Positions 33,501 through 45,426 of a stretch of DNA of 64,000 nt are shown here, in pieces; position 1 is the stretch's first letter, and each line of letters starts with the position of its first letter. The notes beneath the pieces are model-generated. The model did no database searches. It saw only the letters and a list, made by a program, of their open reading frames with translations, and was not told the DNA's origin. Position numbers and translations under genes: made by a program. Where the stretch lies: the NCBI GenBank assembly GCA_022410635.1, contig JAJVDF010000357.1, forward strand, positions 927,389 through 991,388. Direction: 5' to 3'. The DNA is from Tretioscincus oriximinensis. Taxonomy: Eukaryota; Chordata; Lepidosauria; Squamata; Gymnophthalmidae.

Positions 33501-36500
33501 GTTCGAATGGAAAACATGATGGACAGACGTCTTTATGTTCTCTGGAACCCAAACTAAAAACTTAAAAAATACCATACCTCATATTTGTGCACTTCAATAG
33601 ATTGAACTTGATTTGCAGTTCGTAGATCTACAAAAGTAAAAAGCCTGGATAAAGATCTTTTTTTTTACTAGCTATTGTTTCAGGCATATAACACCAACCA
33701 GTTTTTTTAATTAAGTCAAATGGTTATCAAGAATGATTTCACAACTTATTTGTTATATAACGGCATTAAGCTTCACTGTTTCCAAGAAGAGTCTCTCGAT
33801 TGTTCCTGCTTTTCCAAAAATTAAAAGCACATTACATTGATATATAAACTGCAATTAAGGAAGCTTAAATAAAAAGCAACATCAAAGACATCCTTATGCA
33901 CTTTGGATCAAATTCTCGCACATTAGGACATAAGAACAGCCATACTGGATCAGGCCACAGCCCATCTAGTCCAGCATACCTATTTATACCCTTGGTGTCA
34001 ATAAACCAGTCTAGTCCTGTCTAGAAACTATCCAAGCTGTTAGCTACCACTACCTCTTCAGGAAGTAAATTCCACAGGNCGATGACNCTCTGGGTGAAAA
34101 AATGCTTTCCTTTGTCTGTTCTCACTTATCTAGCCAACAGTTTTAAGGAGTGCCCCCTGGTGAAGAGGCCCAGACATTGCAGCCTGACTTCATAAGGATA
34201 ATAAGTTACTATAGANAAGATCCTTTCCTAATAGAAATTAGGAAAAGGGGGACACAGAAATCAGATTTAGGTTATTTCAGAGATTGNATATGCATTGAGG
34301 ATTCATCAATGATTTGGTTTGGGAGATTTAGCACAACAGAAATTCTCTGTGATAGAGATAGCTGGCGTAGGAGAGGAATAAAAAGAAAAGAAAAGGGAAG
34401 CAAAAAGGCTACATAAANGTACCCCAGAGTCGCACTGTGCCATCTTCGCTACCAGATATGCACTCCCTCAGTTGATCTCGAAGGGCCAAACAGTGGATGT
34501 AATCGGTGTGGCCACGAAATTCATGCTGTGACAAAACAGATAAAGGGACCAAATAAATTCTGCATGTATATTTATACTCTAACGCCTGATAAAAAGAGAA
34601 CCAAACAGAAAGTACGAACAAAAACTGTTTTGTTTTCATAATTTCCTATATCCTATTTCTACANGTTTAAGTCAACAGCATCCACGCATGTAGAGATATT
34701 GCATGCATGGATTTGCATATCAGAATAGGGATTTTCAACTCAAATAGGATATTTGGGAGGTCACACANAAAAAGAGATTAGGTCATGTTGTGATGGTACA
34801 CCACAAGTGTAACATACTGCCTAAAAACAAATTTAAACAAATGGTTTTGAGCTATCAGAGAACGTTATTAAAGATGTACATTTGAAGTTATAATATCAGT
34901 AATTTGATTTTCAATACTATTTCTTAGTAACGAGGCACAGCTTTGAACCTCTTTGCAACTGATGTACCCTGAGGCAGAGTACATATTGAATTACTTATCT
35001 ACTAGTGGAATTAGCNCATTGCATTACAGTAATGCAACAGACTCTAGCACTTGTTCCTTTCCATGGCTCCACCCACTCTTTCTCCCTTGCCCCTCCCAGA
35101 CCCCTTATACTTGCTGCTTCTTTGCTTCGTTTCTTATTTNNNNNNNNNNNNNNNNNNNNNNNNNNNNNNNNNNNNNNNNNNNNNNNNNNNNNNNNNNNNN
35201 NNNNNNNNNNNNNNNNNNNNNNNNNNNNNNNNNNNNNNNNNNNNNNNNNNNNNNNNNNNNNNNNNNNNNTTCTTCCTTTTCTTTCTTCCTTTCCTTTCTT
35301 CCTTTCCCTCCCAGTGCATGTCCCAGTACTGAACCCTGGGGTATTCCATTTCTCGCAGCTTTCCACACAGAGAACTGTCCATTTNTTGCTTCCCTCTGTT
35401 TTCTGTCTTTTAGCCAGTTTCTGACCCAGGCGGCTGCCAAAGTTTCAAGCTCCGTCATTGGTTTCTGGAGGCTGCTGAAGTTCTGAGCCCTGGCACAGGT
35501 CATTATACCTCGGAATAATGCACTCTCCCATGTGCCTTTTATTGTATGTACAGATATTCCAGATCTCTTTCAATCAATCACAGATAATGTAGATCTCATA
35601 TGTTCATATGCGTAATGGAATTTGCACTTAATTCCCTCAATATGCAGAAATCCGTTTAGTCCTCATTGCAGGCTCTTTTTGTCTTTACCACTGGGCACAA
35701 TTTAAGGTTATAAATAACCTTGACCATTTATATCATTTATGTGTATGTTAAAAAGCAATGTTCCCAGTACAGAACTTTAAGAGACTCCACTTGTTAATTC
35801 CAAAATGAAAAATGTCCAAAACATATCTCTACGGTGGAAGAGAAGGGGAGGAAATCTAGAGAAACCATTTGCAGGGTATCGAGAGCAGACTAAAGTTTTC
35901 TTTTTGCCCTCTGCTGGAGATGCCCAGAAACAATTGAGGACACTATGTGAGACGGGGTGATGGACTAGATGGCTTATGCCAGATCAATCAGTGCTCGTCT
36001 TGTATTCAGATGTTCTCTTATCCTGTTGGAGTTTAAGTTTATTAAGAAATCTTTGATGAGATAGGATATTTAAAGTTTTTTAAAAGTTCAAGTAGGCAAG
36101 TTTCGTCAACAATTGTCTTCGTGTTTATGAATATCCTTAAACAAGAGCTGATTCTTCAATCTTTTACAATACCTTCTGTACAATTTTAAAATGTTATTTT
36201 AAGCATGTATGTATGTATGTATGTATGTATGTATGTATGTACGTACGTATGTATGTTGGGGATAAGGGAAACAAGCCTAACAGGTTGCATTCAAACTTGA
36301 ATAAATCATTCTTCTTCCACTTATCCTAATAGCATATTCTAAGCAATCTCACCGTAAAAACTCCAGACTCTAGATCCATCATATGAATGGAACAGTCTCC
36401 CCCAGCCATTAAAAGGCTATTATCCTAAGAAGAGAAAGTGGAAATGGTCAGTAGGGAACAGAGGAACGGACAATACTGAAGTATGTCGATATATATTGAA

Positions 36501-37821
36501 GAGCTGAGGTTTTACCTTGAGGCTCAACTGTAAGCTATTGATCTCTGGAACCTGCAGGCTATTTCTAAAGAAATAAAACACCACAATCATTTTGCAGTTC
36601 AACCTAAAGGGAAAAAAGTGACAACAAAGATAGAAGTGAAAGGAGAAAGAGCAGTTTTACCCATGAGGTGGCCTTCTGCCCCAAGCTTCTTTGCAACCCT
36701 AAGGCAGAAGTCAAAAAATATTCAGAAACAAAATGCAAACCAGGAGAAACATGTCAAGCAGTACAGATTAAATATTTACCTTCTTCACAATCTCACTCCA
36801 GTTCCAGGCTTTGACCTCACCATTTCCAGCACTTATCAGCTGCCGATCCGTAGAAACCATGGCATAGATTGGACCACTGTGGGCTAGAACAAAAAGCNGA
36901 ATGTTTCAGTTTTGCCAGTAATCACCAGTATCCCTCTGATGGCCAATTCGTTTTCAGTGTAGTGCGTGGAAGCAGTGAAAAGTAAAAATGATGCATTTTG
37001 TATAGATTTTATCACTCTCAGAGACCGCTGCTGAAATAAATGCTATGTTAGGAAGCCATCTTCTTTCCTCAAACTGATTCTGATCCCTGACATGAAATTT
37101 TATAAAATGTCACTCCATCAAGATCCGGTGGTGTTCAGGGGATAAAAGATTTTACTCATTTCTTTCGCAGCCAAAACCTTAAGTATAATGACAAGTAAAG
37201 TCCAGAAATCCAGAATTTCCTTGGACACTGCAGAAAGATACTTTTTCATAGAAGCATCTAATACCTCTATAAACACTTGAATGTAATATCCCAACAAGTT
37301 ATTGTGAATGAGCATAGGAACTCTTGGTGTTCNTCTGACTATAGGCACTTACCTATGAAAGATACCACTGGTTTCTTGCTCTCTTCCTTAGCCTCTGAAC
37401 TGAGTGCTGCTGACAAGCTGAAGAAGAATAAACAAGATGTAAAAAAANCCCTGCTTAAATATGCATCTCTATTGCTTTGGCTGGAGATCTCTTTTCTCTC
37501 CTTTACTACTTTGAGGTGAGGAATAAAAGATCTATTTTAGATCCAGTTATTATCTTTAGTTCCATTGGACAACCATTTTGGATCTGGCATCTACCATGCT
37601 TTTTCAGACTTCAAAGTGTTGCATGAATCTATCACACTGTGCCTTCTTGACACAGAGGTATTACTACCAGTCCAGAAGACGGCTACTTCAAAGAGGCTCC
37701 ACTACCTGAAGATGGCAATCTCTCCATAGTTGTTTCCAGCCGCTAAATACTTGCCACAAGGCGAGACACTCTGGGCATAAATGGTCATGTTCAGAACCTG
37801 AAGAGAACGATGAATATCCAT
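30529..37821 (-). CDS. THOC6: THO complex subunit 6, WD40 protein
   Basis: Twelve coding exons in transcription order: 37706-37821, 37353-37417, 36780-36883, 36661-36698, 36516-36564, 36353-36424, 34423-34525, 33578-33627, 33162-33224, 32207-32317, 31305-31433, 30529-30612; all phases fit and give 327 residues (human 341). Diagnostic segments: '[20 protein letters not shown]' at the start, '[13 protein letters not shown]', 'VPEINSL', '[14 protein letters not shown]' followed by '[11 protein letters not shown]', 'CLATDSDWM', '[15 protein letters not shown]', and the end 'VLTAAGSS...FGYRAFSL'. It is a seven-blade beta-propeller subunit of THO/TREX, which couples transcription and splicing to mRNA export in the nucleus. 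Translation probably begins at the ATG forming the first codon of exon 37706-37821; a non-coding first exon likely lies near 40131-40203. In the penultimate coding exon, 'INHLQISGD' stands where human THOC6 has a Trp-containing blade strand. Head-to-head with HCFC1R1, as in mammals. Confidence 0.95.
31998..32116 (-). repeat. tRNA-derived SINE, short second type
   Basis: Minus strand: 'ttggtggtgcagtggctaag' head (A box), 'ggagtccctctgatagaatc', 'gtgggataaataaatatatt' tail. In a THOC6 intron, in the sense direction of the gene. Confidence 0.6.
32690..32908 (+). repeat. CR1 LINE 3' end
   Basis: The frame '[15 protein letters not shown]'-like region and the terminal 'cccttccaactctatgagtc' followed by 'tatga' match the well-known CR1 terminus (coding block then ...TTCCAACTCTATGATTCTATGA). 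It belongs to a different subfamily from the other LINE tails in the window. THOC6 intron, antisense. Confidence 0.75.
33925..34200 (-). repeat. CR1/L2-type LINE fragment, internally deleted
   Basis: Minus strand contains the '[12 protein letters not shown]' block, then jumps from 'tccagcata' to 'cctatttataccc', so about 110 bases of the usual tail are missing. THOC6 intron, same strand as the gene. Confidence 0.75.
34999..35560 (+). repeat. LINE-related repeat with pyrimidine tract, interrupted by a gap
   Basis: Shares 'ggaattagc...gcaacagactctagc', 'tttccacacagagaactgtcc', 'ttctgtcttttagcc' and 'ctcggaataatgcactctccc' with the copy at 50566. The CCTT-rich tract in the middle probably caused the assembly gap. 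The following 35690-35830 ('gttcccagtacagaacttt') looks like a further degraded relative. Confidence 0.5.
35140..35269. other. Assembly gap (130 Ns)
   Basis: Run of unresolved bases flanked by (TTCC)n-type sequence. The true length is unknown. It lies within the largest THOC6 intron, so no exon is obviously lost. Confidence 0.99.
35850..36010 (+). repeat. LINE 3' tail fragment, diverged
   Basis: 'aaccatttgcagggtatcgag', 'ttgccctctgctggagatgcc', 'gtgatggactagatggctta' align with the other LINE tails. Confidence 0.6.
36204..36255. repeat. (GTAT)n microsatellite
   Basis: About twelve tandem TATG/GTAT units with one GTAC interruption, in the THOC6 intron just past exon 36353-36424. Confidence 0.9.
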
Positions 37822-38170
37822 CTGACAAAAGAAACAGAAGATGCAAAGTCAAGAAAAATCACTCTGATCGGTCAAACTGTTTCTTTGAACTCTCCTGTGC
37901 TTGAAAATCCTCGTGTAGCAGTGTACCAACTTTCTGCATAACAGAAGTTCCAAGATGTAGATTCAAAGGAATTTGTATGCCATAGGACACAAACCCCAAT
38001 CAAAAAATGTTATTAATGATGGAAAATACCATGAACCAAAACTGGTGGAATGTAGATTCCCACCATTGAAATTTACATGCCATGAGCTGCCATATGCCCT
38101 CATATTATTCCAGTTCACAAGAACTTGTTTCCTTCAAGACAAAGGTTTTAATTCTGACATTTAAAATCCA

Positions 38171-38276
38171 GACTGCCCAGGTGCAATTGGTGGGCCTCTG
38201 TGTGAGACAGAATGCTGGACTAGATGGGCTACGGCCCATGTCAGCATGGCTCCTCGTATGTTATGTTCTAACCCTC
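38171..38276 (+). repeat. LINE 3' terminus fragment
   Basis: 'gactgcccaggtgcaattgg', 'cagaatgctggactagatgg', 'ctcctcgtatgttatgttc': the last 100 bases of the local LINE family. Confidence 0.75.
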
Positions 38277-38540
38277 CTCCAGATCTAGGCCTGCCCATTA
38301 GCATCTATCGGAAAAAACCTCCAAGATTATCTCTTCTCTATCATATGTCTGTAGAACTAAAACAATAGATCAGACCTTCTCTGTAGTAGCCCCTAGGCTC
38401 TACAACAGTCTTCTTATAGATTGGTCCCTCAGCCAACTTCCTGACAGCAGCTAGTTTCCGTGCGCAAGACTGGGCGCTGATTGGCAAAAAAGGCTATTAC
38501 TTTTATGGCAGCATTTAACATTGTTTAATTTTATAAAAAA

Positions 38541-38798
38541 CATAGCCGGTTTGGTGTAGTGGTTAGAGAGTTGGACTTGCATCTGATAGACTCCAGTTCG
38601 ATTCCCCACTCCTCTATGAAAGCCGCTGGGAGACCTTGGGCCAGTCACAGTTCTTTATATCTATCTCAGCCCCACCCTCTCTCAACAGGCTGTCTGTTGT
38701 GGAGAAAGCAACAAAAGCTATGTGCACCACACTATGGTTGGCCACCCTGAGACCTTCAGGTATAGGGTGGGATATAAGTACAAATAAATAAATAAATC
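38541..38798 (+). repeat. tRNA-derived SINE, full length
   Basis: Head 'ccggtttggtgtagtggtta', B-box region 'agttcgattccccactcc', 'gccagtcacagttctttat', tail 'gggtgggatataagtacaaa' with (TAAA)n. It lies in the presumed first intron of THOC6. Confidence 0.85.
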
Positions 38799-39524
38799 AT
38801 ACAGCAAGGATGATTGCCTTTCAAGAAGAGGAGGAAACCGACTTTGACACAACCCAAATTTTACACACTTGTTAAACACTGAGAAGATTTTATACATCAA
38901 AGTCTTAACGTTTTCAATTACACACCTTAGCTGAGAGTCCAGGATTCAAAATGTCCCTCAGCCAGAAATTATCTGTCTCTCTCAGTCTAAGTTATCTCAC
39001 AGTGCAGGGTTTTGAAGACATTAACAGAGGGAAAAATGTGCCGTTTTAAGCTCTTTAAGAAAACAGTGGAACATAAATGCCATAAATAAATAAAATCTTA
39101 AGGCAATATTTATATGTGTCAGAATTTGCTCCATTACAATGTTTCATTTCTGCTATTCCATTGTTAAAAACACTTTTGTGATCGTCGTTTTTCAAGAATG
39201 TTATTTACAAAGAACTGACACAACTGTGCTATCAGTTCATTGAATTACTTCCAACTCCCATCATTCCAGAAAGGTGGAAGCTTGGTCAGAGTTCAGGAAC
39301 GCCTGGAAAATGACATTTTCCCATTCAATGCATTAATGTGGTTGTTATTGTTTTGTTTTATCTATTACTGTAAACGTTATTGGATGTTTTGTTAAACAGA
39401 ATATAGCTTGCTGTCACTTTAATGAACATTTTAAATGTATTCGGTGTTTTTGTATTAAATTGAGGGGTTTTTTATGATTATTGTATAGATGGGGTGTCAG
39501 CTGTAAACAATAATAAACTGCCAG

Positions 39525-39845
39525 CTTACTTCCTGACAGAATTTTAATTTCCTGTTTTATCGATTTGTTGTATTTCTGCCTGCTTTTCTACACTGTTTTT
39601 TTCACGATAACAAATACTTATTATAAAAACTTGAATGCCCAGCAGATTCACGAAGCTGTTAGTAACAGCAGCCTCTTCTGCCCAGTAACCCTCTTCTGCC
39701 CAGCCTGCATGGGGTCCTGCGGACTACAGCTCCCAACCTGCATTGCAGCTAGTCCTGGGGGAGACGCCTCTTTGGCCAATCCCATCCACAGGAAACATTT
39801 TTTCTGCTTAGAGGAAGCTGGCTAGGGGGAACCATCTATAAATAC
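39525..39845 (+). repeat. Interspersed repeat, family D, copy 3
   Basis: Best-preserved copy. Order of blocks: 'ttcctgacagaattttaatt', 'tatttctgcctgcttttcta', 'gaatgcccagcagattcacg', then 'actacagctcccaacctgca' (39723-39742), 'cagctagtcctgggggagac', 'ggccaatcccatccac'. It ends about 340 bp before the ZNF143-like site of the THOC6/HCFC1R1 promoter. Confidence 0.55.
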
Positions 39846-39949
39846 AAACACAAAATACTATGATGACAGAGATATTATTTTTAAATCACAGGAAGTATTA
39901 GTAGAAGCGTCAAAAAAGAAAATGTGGAAAACCAAAACTCTTCAAAAGC

Positions 39950-40850
39950 AAACCAAATTTCGTCAAAAAATTGTAACATTTTATCTTGTCCGGCCTGCAG
40001 TGCCGCCGTCGCTCCTGCTAACATTGCTGGCCTGGCCAGCAGGGGGCGCGCGTCAAATTCCTCCCGCATGCAACTCTTATCTATGGCACGCAAAGCGAGA
40101 ACGACGCATAGTAGACGAGAGTAGATTTACCGGAACGGGCCTTGACTGCGAACCAAAAAAGGCACGCTTAGCACCAAAGGAAAACTACATCTCCCAGCAC
40201 GCCGGATGGTTTTCTTTAACCTCTCATATCACATGATCAGAAATACTGTTCCTCCCGGCGGCTGTATATTATAAAAGTGTTGAGGACAATCTCGGGAGGA
40301 AGTGTGAGGAATAATCTCGGGATGGTAAGAGTTATTTATTTTAACTGTATACATATATACATTTCCGCACAAACATTATCTAATAACGACGCATGCGCAG
40401 CCTTGGCCTCCAGGACCTTCCCCCCCGCCCCGCGAGGCCCGCGCGCACACCTGCACTGACCGTTATTGACGTCGCGTTCCTTGCCGCACGCCACGCGCTC
40501 GTGGTGCACGTCTTTGAAAAAGAAAAAAAAAAAAACCAGACCGCGCGCGTTGGGCTGGGGGCTGGGAGGGGCGGATAATTGAGAACCAGCCACGCCCTTT
40601 CCTCTGAAATAGACACGCCCCTCGAGTTCTGGTGGGGAATTTAACAAGCGGCAGGGCTGTCGCAAAGCATTTTGGGATTAATGACAGGAAAGGAAAATGA
40701 GCCCCGCCGCGTAAAGACTGCAGGGNGGATCCTCTGTCGCTTCGTGTAAGAGCAACGAGCTAGAATTTTTCTAGAGTGGCTATCGGTGCTGACACTAGCG
40801 CTCCTTATAATACCAGTCGCCGCCATTTTTTCTTTGGTCAGGGCACAGTA
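39950..40850. promoter_or_regulatory. CpG-rich bidirectional promoter of THOC6 and HCFC1R1
   Basis: Between the divergent genes, CpG density rises sharply (for example 'gcccgcgcgcacacc', 'cgcgttccttgccgcacgcc'). Visible motifs: ZNF143/THAP11-like at 40184-40203, NRF1-like 'gcatgcgcag' at 40391-40400, CRE-like TGACGTCG at 40467-40474, and a YY1-type 'aaaatggcggcgac' on the minus strand at 40815-40828. A TATA-like 'tatattataaaag' at 40264-40276 precedes a candidate HCFC1R1 first exon whose donor is 'atg|gtaaga' at 40324/40325. A candidate THOC6 non-coding exon ends at the minus-strand donor 'ccg|gtaaat' (40131/40130). Exon and start-site positions are inferred, not proven. Confidence 0.6.
40184..40203 (+). 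promoter_or_regulatory. ZNF143/THAP11 (SBS-type) motif
   Basis: ACTACATCTCCCAGCACGCC matches the extended ACTACAnnTCCCAGnATGCC motif at 17 of 18 fixed positions or nearly so. This motif is bound by ZNF143 and by THAP11 with its cofactor HCF-1 at CpG promoters. It sits centrally between the two genes. Confidence 0.65.
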
Positions 40851-40865
40851 TTCAGAATCTGTGAG

Positions 40866-41330
40866 CAGAAGAACCTAAGAGGAGTCCTGCTGGCCAGAAC
40901 CCATCTAGTCTGGCACTCACGCAGGGGTCCACCAATTGCACTTGGGCAATCCCAGGCAGAAGNAGGCAGAATCTTCTGGACTCCCTGCAAATGGCATTTG
41001 AGGAATCCTGCCTGTTGTTCCATCCCGGAGGCAGCATCAAATATCCACCCTAGTAGCTGTTTGTATCCTTGTTATACATAAACATGTCTAATCCTGTCTT
41101 GAAGCTATCCAGGCTGCTAGTTACCACCACCACTTCTGGAAGTGNAAAAAAAATACTTTCCTTTATCTGTTCTCACTCTTCTGTCCATTAGTATCAAGGA
41201 GTGCCCCCTGGTGTTGTGTGATAGAGAAAATAGTTTTTCTCTATTCACCTTATCCATCCCTTCCATGATTTTATACACTTCAATCAGATCACCTCTTAAA
41301 CACCGTCTTTCGAGGCTGAAGAGGTCCATG
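40866..41330 (-). repeat. CR1/L2-type LINE 3' fragment
   Basis: Minus strand encodes 'LFSLERRCLRGDLIEVYKIM' and 'NREKLFSLSHNT', then the non-coding tail with 'ggattgcccaagtgcaattgg'. It marks the HCFC1R1 side of the promoter. Confidence 0.85.
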
Positions 41331-41544
41331 TGTGTGTGGTGTGTTTNCTGCTTCCTAGTGAAATACTTTCATTGCATAGAAATGTTTAACAAAATAGAAG
41401 ACTAACATGCCAGCAGTGTGTACGGACTGAAGCGACAGAACACAGATTACAAGTTTATTGTTATAGACTGGGTTCCAGTTGCCAATCAGCAAATGACCAG
41501 TGTCCGGTTTCCCACTTTCAGGCAGAACTTTTGTTTCCGATCTT

Positions 41545-41870
41545 ATGGTTATTGGTTGTTTTTCTGCTGCCTACTTTTCTTTGCAGTTTTTTTCACAGTT
41601 ACAAGTGCTTATTTAAAATCCCCAGTTCTTATTTAAAATTTAAAGTGAATGCCCAGCAGCTCCAGATTATAAAAGTAGTAACAGTAATGTGCATACAGGG
41701 TGAAACAGAACTGTTACTATGCTGGGAAACTGGGAAATTTAATCCACCTGCCTGCACCACAGCTAGCCCAGGGAGAGATGATGCCTTTTTAGCCAATCTA
41801 CACTCAGTCCCAGCCACGGAAACATATTTCTGGCGGCAGGAATTTGGCTGGAGGGATACCAATAGTATTT
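41545..41870 (+). repeat. Interspersed repeat, family D, copy 4
   Basis: Same block order as copy 3: 'tctgctgcctacttttcttt', 'agtgaatgcccagcagctcc', 'cctgcctgcaccacagctagc', 'ggagagatgatgcc', 'agccaatctacactcagtcc'. The ZNF143-like stretch is degraded ('ttaatccacctgcctgcac'). The remaining intron 1 of HCFC1R1 (41.9-43.9 kb) is AT-rich with nothing assignable. Confidence 0.5.
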
Positions 41871-43901
41871 GACCATGATTATGCATCTCAATATGTATTC
41901 TGAAAGTCATCGAGTACATGGCAGGAAGCATAATTGGGCACGTTGTGAAGAAAATTGGCTGTACTGATGCTTTGGAAGCTCNTTTTGCTCTAAATGATAT
42001 TAACAAAACTGGATTGATTTGATGTCAAAAATAATTTAATCAATCCAGCTGATGATGTAATTAAACTTAAATAATGCTAAAAAGGTTTTCAGACATAACA
42101 AGGATTTGATACTTAAGGTCAGAGAAGTGTTNTATTAAAATTGCAAGGACAGGTATTGCAAGTGTTGACACTTGTTAATTTTTAAATAGTGACTGTCTTA
42201 TACTGCAATTTTGGGAAGAAACCCATTATATTTTGCTTCTAAAACTTCTCCACAAGCACTACTTTACCTGTAGAATAAATCCTTTGTGCAATTCAGAGTT
42301 TTTTGAGCAGAGAGGTAAAGTTATCTGGCATATGTATACAAAACGTATTCCATTTAACCCTTAAAATACATTAAGTATGTCAATATATTTTAATCTTGTA
42401 AAATAAAATTATAAATGAAGTACTGTTTTCATTACTTGAAACAATTTTTTNAAAATGGAATAATTTCCTCTTAAAGAATGTTGTTCCTGTGTATTAATGT
42501 ATCTGCCACATGAATACGTGTTGTGCACACCCCCTGACTGAAAGAAAAATGGCAGACAGGCCTTCAGTTTGCTTCAAACATGGCTTCTCTTTCACTACTC
42601 TAGTGAAATTTTATCCCATTGTAAAAGAGATTAGGAAGGTGCAGCCAGGTTAAACTAAGGAGCTGTGTTTTAGCCTGAATTGATCTGGCAAGCACAATGA
42701 CTCACGGGAAAGACTTGTGGATTAAGACATGACCATTTCTTTTCTTTTAAAGACATTTTTTTCTTTTTGTTACTTTGTCTTGTGATCTACCCAGATACAC
42801 AGCCTTGGTTAATAAAGAATGTGGTANAAAACAAACAATAAGCAGCTTACATTTCTTAATGTTCTGAGATAAAACAGTCCCTGAATGAAACATAAATGAT
42901 GCCGTTTCTTTCAATGCTACAATTAATCATCTGATCTTTATCAAACAATACATATCCTAGAAATTGTAATTAGTTTTATCTTTTGCATAATTAGTGAAAC
43001 AAATGTACAGCCTCGTTACAAGAAAATGATTGCTGGCTGTTTTCTGGATTTTTCTACTCAGAAAGAGAAATAGAAATATGATATGGAGACTGAAGGAGCC
43101 CTAAAAATTCAAGTCAGATTCCTTAATCCAACAATTATAATTTCTTCTTTTACTAACCAGCCCCTTAAATTCCACAGCTTTAGAGGCAAATTTAGTACAA
43201 TTTTGGATCATATGGATTAGAGCTNTACCTCTGGCATAAACTGAGCATTTATTGCAGGACTTTATCAGCTCTTCTTTAACACAGAATGTCTTGTTTATGA
43301 GACATTCACTCCACTGGAAACTGCTGAGTAACCATTTAAAAGGCAGCCTTCCAAAAGTTCAATATAATTGGTCAGCATTCATTCATTCCTTAGGCAGCCC
43401 TCAGGTTTTGTCTAATTATTTTTTGTTTCAGTATTTTATACTACCGTTTACTGAAGATTTTTAAAGACTTCTGCAGTGTGGATGCAACACTGCCTCTTTT
43501 AAGGCTGGTGATAACACTCAACCTTACAAAGGTTTATCACCAAATGGATCTACCCAATCTTTCCCACGTAGCTAGTTCCAATAAGATAGACAAGGGTCAA
43601 GCAACTCATAGAAATGGACAAGTTGGTGCTTTGTGCCTCATTCGACATGGCCTAAGAGTGGTCTAACAGGCCTGCTATTCAGAAGCAGTTACTGCCTGGC
43701 ATAAGTCACAGCAAGGTCCTATGCTANCCCAGAATGGCATGTGGGCAACAGGCTCTTAGACCACATTCTGGGACAGAAAAAGGCCAAGAGTGAATCAGCC
43801 CATGAGCCCCTAATTATGCATAGTTTCTGTGTACGTTCAACGAACTTAATAAGACCCCCATTGAAGACAAGGGTCCCAATATTTTCATGTTTTCCTTGCA
43901 G

Positions 43902-45350
43902 ATGGATCCCACAATCAGCCAACCACAATTAGTGATTCCGTCCAACCACTCCCTCTGTACCTCTGTCTTAGCTGGGAATATGCACTGGAACCCTAACATA
44001 CCATCTAGCAGACAACGGAGCGCAGCAAGGAGAATGTCGTGGGGAAAACAGGGCCGGGGAACAGTGAATTTCAGCAGTTTACAACAGTCCCGGTAAGTAA
44101 TTTATGAGAGGAGANGGAAGGGGGCACATTCTTGGGCAGGCGTCAGGCAGCTCAGCTTCAGGCCTAAAGATATCCCTGATACTACACTCGCAGTGGCTGC
44201 CATAGATGGCCGGCGATCAATTTCAAAAACATCTGGAGGGCTTCAGTTGAACACCCTGTGTTAAGGGAAAGGATAATGATTTTAAAGANCATTTCTTTGT
44301 ACACACCATGACTTGGGGGAGCCTAGTTTTTGTTTCATCGTCATTTTGGTAGAATCTCTGAAAGAAGCAGGAAGTGTTTTAAGGGCAGCTTTCAAACCCA
44401 CTTGGAAGTATATTGCCTGTCAAAAACATGCAAGGGCGCATGGAGGATTCCCACTTCCAAGTTCTAAAAACGTCAGTGTGTGAGAAATAGTCAGTGTGAG
44501 AAAGACCTAAGCTGCAATACGATAGGCCCTGTTTCTATGCCAGCTTTCGGGCCCTGGGCATAGATGGCAAGAAGATTTCTGAGGGAAGATGCAAAAATGT
44601 CAAAATGGCAACTTTGGGAATGGCAGTAGAGCCACTAAAGCCCTTTCCAAGGTTGTCTTCAGCCAGTAGAGACACTTTAGAGAAACTGAATCTGACCTTA
44701 AGGCCTGTGCTGTGGAGATGTCACCTAACTGCCCTGAGACCTTTGGGTATGGGCGGGATATAAGTATAAATAATAAATATTAAATAAAGCATAGCCAGTG
44801 CATGCCAGCAATGCATTTCAAGGTTGGGGGGGGGGGAGAAATGAAGGGAATTTTATGAAAAAGGAACAGTGTGAAAGACGTACAGAAGGATTTACAAAAT
44901 CAGTTGCCAGCAATATAGATACTTGAGAAGCTATTGTGAATTTGGGAAAAGAATTGCTAATTTAATTAATATGAGATTTGGGCTGTTTGATTTTAACTTC
45001 AGCCTCTTGTTTTAGAAGCCGGTCAGCATCCTTTGCATTTAAACGGCACCTGGAGAATAGAGACCAGTAAGTGAAAAGAAAATGATATTCACAATCGTGG
45101 GTGGACTATTGTTTCACTTGTTTTCGTCTCAAAAATACAAACTTCAGTTACTTTTCTTAATATAAAGGGGCATAGAAGAAGAACACTTAAAATGTGCTGA
45201 AATTCTATTCAAAGTTGTCAGCCATGGGACCTCAATGTAATACACTTTGTAATACACTACTTTGGCTGTGTTTTTTGGATGCTCTGTTCAATGAAGTACA
45301 TGGTTAGTACTATATTAATAATAAATAATAAAAATAAATAATAAAAATAA

Positions 45351-45426
<76 letters not shown>

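Noticed and set aside
34953..35486. Open frames spanning the run of Ns
   Set aside because: They exist only because unknown bases contain no stop codons.
40641..40826. 61-codon minus-strand frame starting ATGGCGGCG in the bidirectional promoter, as THOC6 exon 1
   Set aside because: The ATGGCGGC is better explained as a YY1-type promoter motif; no donor joins it to THOC6 in frame and the residues do not match the family.
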